Shown one piece after another: positions 60,216-64,000 of a stretch of DNA of 64,000 nt. The translations under genes and the position numbers were made by a program. The notes beneath the pieces were generated by a model. The model had not been told where the DNA came from. It worked only from the letters and a program-made list of their open reading frames with translations, and did no database searches. Source of the DNA: Lineus longissimus (taxonomy: Eukaryota > Nemertea > Pilidiophora > Heteronemertea > Lineidae). Location of the stretch: positions 2,854,501-2,918,500 of the forward strand of contig NC_088311.1 of NCBI RefSeq assembly GCF_910592395.1, given 5' to 3'. Position 1 is the stretch's first letter. Every line of letters begins with the position of its first letter.

Positions 60216-61758
60216 GTTGTGTGACTGGTTGACAATATCAGGACACTTTTGCTGTTGGTGGAGAATCAATCTCAATGTGCCCTTGAAGACAGAGCCGCAG
60301 AGTGGATAAACAGATCATATTCACATCATTTCACCTGGGTAAAAGACAAAGGTTTTGGCACAAAAACAACTGCTAAGCCAGTCTCATTTATCAAACATTT
60401 TTGTTTTATTTTGCATGCCTCCATTGGAGTAAGAAAGAGAGGTCTCCAGCACATTGATCACCTGTCATATCTCAATGATCTGACATCACCCAGATTTATT
60501 TACAGCAATATTTACAAGATATTTTAGGGTTGAAAATTATATTACCACTCATGCATGGAATTATTTGTACACAACACAGGCCAACTCAGTGATGTCTCTA
60601 CCAGGCGGGCACCCGGCTTTTTGTCTGGCTGACAGTAACTATTTTCCCTGTTTTCCCTGCTGATGCAAAGTCACAGAAATGGCGGCATCCTTGCGAGAAA
60701 CATCATCAATGATTTCATTTAAAATAACTGTTGTCGAATTGTTGCTGTATTTTACATAAATTATTGACATGATTTAATGGACCAAAACAATATTTACAAG
60801 CAAAGGTCAAGGACAAGGTATATACAATGACAAGGTTTAACACGTTTATTTTTCTTCCTCCAGCAAAACACTCAGAGGCTACATGTTGGGGCTGGGTTGT
60901 TAAAAAATTGTCACCACGTTGGTGTCAAGTTCAAAGCTTTTTAATATCAAATCACATTAAATCAATACCAACCCAATGAACTGTGGAGGTGACCTTGCTG
61001 ACATTGCTTTGGTGCTCGCCGGTAACCACGTTGGCATTGTATTTTGGCAAATATCTATGATAGAACACAGAAGCAACTGGGAGCAATCCCTAGCAGCATG
61101 CCACTAACTGTTGCAAACTGCAAAATATACACAGCTCTTTATCTGGAAAAATAAACACCCTCGAAAAGTGGTTCACAGCATCGAATCTATTTTAATGATT
61201 TACTTTTTTATCACAGGAATGCGGTCTCATGTTCAAGAATATACAAATTTTGTACCAAGAAATAAATAAACCCTTCTGATATTGAATATCAAGAGCAACT
61301 TTTGAAGAAACACGAAACTATTCAGCTTTTGTTTCCTGTATAATGACTGCATTGTCATTTTATATCCACATCCATGCACAATGTATTTATGCACAGTGGA
61401 TTACAAATCAGAAAATTCTACTGACCTATTTCTTCTAATTGATTGAATAAGCATTGACTGAAAATACCCAAAGCACCAAAATAACCCACATCAACTATAG
61501 ATGAGACGAGACTAACCTATACATGCTGACTTGTAAGAAATAATGTTACGATGTAAAAACTATTCAGGTAACAGGTGGAACTCCCTTTTTAATCTCTCTG
61601 GAAAAAAGGAACTTTTTGAAAGTTTTCTTTAAAAATTATCAACACTTATCAACTTAAAACCCGGAAATGTTCAGATACTTCTCTATTCAAGATTCAAGGC
61701 TTTATTCTGTGACAATAAAGCAATTAAATGAATTAGAGAAGTTATACTGCTAGTTCAT
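60216..61758. other. Interval between minisatellite and TPR gene
   Basis: Probably partly 3' UTR of the minus-strand TPR gene: TTTATT at 61701-61706 is AATAAA on that strand, 53 bp beyond the stop. Nothing else was recognised. Confidence 0.45.
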
Positions 61759-63655
61759 TTATGGTTCATGTTGCTGTGGGTTTTCATTATCAGGTATATT
61801 GCTATCAATATGTTCAAGGTCCGTCTCAATCTCATTCCAGTCAACAAGATAGTGACTCTCATCAACCAAGTTCAAGAGGTCGTCCTCATCAATATCACCC
61901 TCATTGATTTCATCATCACCCTCGTCATCATCATCGTCCATTTCGTAAGTCTCATAAAACACCTCATCATCATGGTTATTGTCTGTGAAATTGTGCTGAC
62001 TCATCATTTGTGTCAGGGCGACTAACCCCGTGTTATCTAAATCCACTCCAGAATGTTCTAATCCCAATTCCTGCAACTCCTCAGTCTGCAGACTATTATC
62101 GTCCATGTTATTTCCAGAATCTTCAATCCGTTGGGCAATTATTCTGTACCGTGTTTCGTTTAGAACACCTTTTGCGCGCAATGTTTTTGGATGGTTCGGT
62201 CCGAGCACCTCTTCACTGACTCTAGCCCATTTTTTGAAGTATTCATATGATTTAAGATAGTTTTTGTTGTCTTCGTAGACAATCCCAATGTTTATGTACA
62301 GTCTCGACATCAGGATGTGACGCTCTCCATAGAGTTGCATACAAATGTCTAACGCCTCGTGGTAAAGCTGAAACATGGAGCAGAAATGGACTAAATGCTT
62401 GCACAGTTACAGACTAGTGTTGTACAGTTCAAGATGACCATCATAATTGGTTGGCTTCACAACACCTGGCTACAAACTTCCTCCATCCAAAGAACAATAG
62501 TCAAAAATTGCTTTCTTTTAAAAATCTTTCTGGACTCTAATAGTGTTACTAGATGTATTTTACAACATACCTTCAACTGCTCCATGCTGCCCCTAGGAGC
62601 CAGAACACCCTTCGTCATCAGTGCCTCTGCATAGTGACCCTGGTCATTCAGAGCCTTAAAGATTTCTAAGGCACTCTCGATGTACTTGTTTCCTTGCTTT
62701 AGAGCCTCGTCACCGTTGAGTGTTGAGTCCGCCCCACATGCATCCCAACTCTCCAAACTAAATGCCAACTTCATCAAACCTATGGCTAGTTTGGCCTGAA
62801 AAATAGTTGTAAATAGATTGAGTTCCGAATTAGACTACATACATCACCAATGTGACAGCATGCTCTTTGTTGCCAAAGCAGAGGTGGTCCAAGCACATCA
62901 CAAGAGCCAAGGGAACAACAGCCATTATAATCCTGTAGGGCACAGTGGGAGGCATTCAAAGAGGTAACCAACAGAGGAGGAACTGGATGGACGGACATAA
63001 AAAACTGAGCAGGATGCAAGACTTCTGACTTCATCAGCCATGCTGAGGACAGATCAGAGTAGTGCCTCACCATATTGTCAACAGTGCTCGACTCAATGGC
63101 CGCATGACTTTGGGACTTCATTACAATGAAACAGAACTAAATTTGTAATGTGAAGGAGAAAACCAGGAGAAAATCCGAGACCCCATCTTGAATTCTCACC
63201 TTGTGGTAATCCCCCTCCAAGTTCCTCCGTAAAGCTATAGATTTTTCACAGAATGAAATTGTTTTGCGAAGATCTGGTAACTGAGCTGGTGACACGAAAT
63301 CATTCAGTTTTAATTTCTGGAAAACAAGAGGACACCATATCAGCAAGCAACAATATAAAGAAGCTGAATTACACAATACACAATAGCGCATCACTGAAAA
63401 GTCAATTTTAGCTTATAACTCTTTCTACAATCCAGTGCAGTTCTCTAGTTGTTAGAGCTGCAAGCAGCAAGTAGCAAATGATAGAGGAATAGCTCAGGCA
63501 AGGCTGGAGAGTGAATCATACTTACCGCATCATAGATCTCTGACATGAGAAGGTAAAGTTCGACCATACGTTCTGGCCGTTTGCCCATTTCTTGTTCCAG
63601 CTTCATGGCCGTGTTTGCTAATTCCAATGCATCGACATACTGACCAGCCTGCAGG
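61759..63655 (-). CDS. TPR-repeat protein with acidic C-terminus, 3' part
   Basis: Four exons on the minus strand: 63655-63526, 63316-63200, 62795-62571, 62367-61759. The phases close, giving at least 359 residues; the 5' exons lie beyond the right edge. TPR-like helices are visible: LQAGQYVDALELANTAMKLE, LPDLRKTISFCEKSIALRR, then an exon beginning AKLAIGLMKLA, then LYHEALDICMQLYGERH and SRLYINIGIVYEDNKNY, ending LGPNHPKTLRAKGVL as in kinesin-light-chain-type TPR proteins. The tail of about 110 aa is strongly acidic (MDDDDDEGDDEINEGD). TPRs mediate protein contacts; the partner and exact gene are not recognised. A minisatellite lies in the intron immediately before the first visible exon. Confidence 0.85.
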
Positions 63656-63663
63656 CTGAAAAT

Positions 63664-63976
63664 GTACACAAGCGTCAGCTAATGTTATAGCTGTCAGCTA
63701 ATGTTATAGCTGTCAGCTAATGTTATAGCTGTCAGCTAATGTTATAGCTGTCAGCTAATGTAATAGCGTCAGCATCAGCTAATGTTATAGCTGTCAGCTA
63801 ATGTTATAGTGTCAGCGTCAGCTAATGTTATAGGTGTCAGCTAATGTTATACATGTAGCTGTCAGCTAATGTTATAGCGTCAGCATCAGCTAATGTTATA
63901 GCTGTCAGCTAATGTTATAGCGTCAGCTAATGTTATAGCTGTCAGTTAATGTTATAGCATCAGCGTCAGCTAATGT
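63664..63976 (+). repeat. Minisatellite, 19-bp unit, about 16 copies, adjoining a splice acceptor
   Basis: Unit GTCAGCTAATGTTATAGCT with shorter variants (GCGTCAGCATCAGCTAATG). It starts within 10-20 bp of the acceptor for the exon at 63655 and fills almost all of the visible intron to the right edge. Confidence 0.92.
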
Positions 63977-64000
63977 TGTGGTAGACCGTGCATACTAGCA

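Noticed and set aside
63664-63976. CRISPR-like short repeat array
   Set aside because: 19-bp head-to-tail units with no spacers, in an animal intron.

Overview
The window is invertebrate animal nuclear DNA: interrupted genes with GT-AG introns, AT-rich introns, many foldback (MITE-like) elements, a tRNA-derived SINE candidate and several minisatellites. The gene set (LSM4, OGFOD1, a ZIP transporter, CZIB, NIM1-type kinase, STMND1, a nine-cysteine TGF-beta ligand with a TGF-beta-like prodomain, SLC35G, a TPR protein) and the frequent TAGGCCTA and ACATGTAC words suggest a marine invertebrate, probably a deuterostome (echinoderm or hemichordate). That placement is inference; no species call can be made by eye.

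Layout from left to right. (1) 100-875, minus: 5' part of LSM4, continuing off the left edge. (2) 892-1330: foldback element in the shared LSM4/OGFOD1 promoter region. (3) 1866-5561, plus: complete nine-exon OGFOD1 (537 aa). (4) About 6565-7340: SINE-like sequence and a diverged direct repeat. (5) 8907-9929, minus: intronless ZIP zinc transporter, divergent from (6) 10609-12307, plus: six-exon CZIB (162 aa), a CxxC zinc-binding protein. (7) 12.9-16.2 kb: repeats, including a 1.5-kb terminal-inverted-repeat element. (8) 17892-24596, minus: three-exon NIM1-type kinase (448 aa) with a minisatellite abutting the splice acceptor of exon 2. (9) 28110-30586, plus: three-exon stathmin-domain protein STMND1 (344 aa). 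(10) 30.6-42.9 kb: repeat-rich, with two well-spliced but unidentified exons on the minus strand near 37.2-37.5 kb. (11) 42927-53881, plus: two-exon TGF-beta ligand (406 aa) with a 9.7-kb intron. (12) 57180-58241, minus: intronless SLC35G-like EamA transporter interrupted by one in-frame TAG, with a decayed paralogous fragment on the opposite strand at about 58775-59050. (13) 59650-60215: minisatellite of about 50 bp unit with an alternating higher-order pattern. (14) 61759 to the right edge, minus: 3' exons of a TPR protein with an acidic tail, again with a minisatellite abutting a splice acceptor.

Exon limits were set by hand from GT/AG signals, reading phase and recalled family sequences; for LSM4 exons 2-3, OGFOD1, CZIB, NIM1, STMND1, the TGF-beta gene and the TPR exons all phases close. 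No new multi-gene system was found. The most notable points are the nonsense codon in SLC35G with a local paralog showing the likely ancestral codon, two minisatellites that include or adjoin splice acceptors, the foldback element at the LSM4/OGFOD1 promoter, the 1.5-kb repeat-packed element, and a zinc transporter divergent from a zinc-binding protein.
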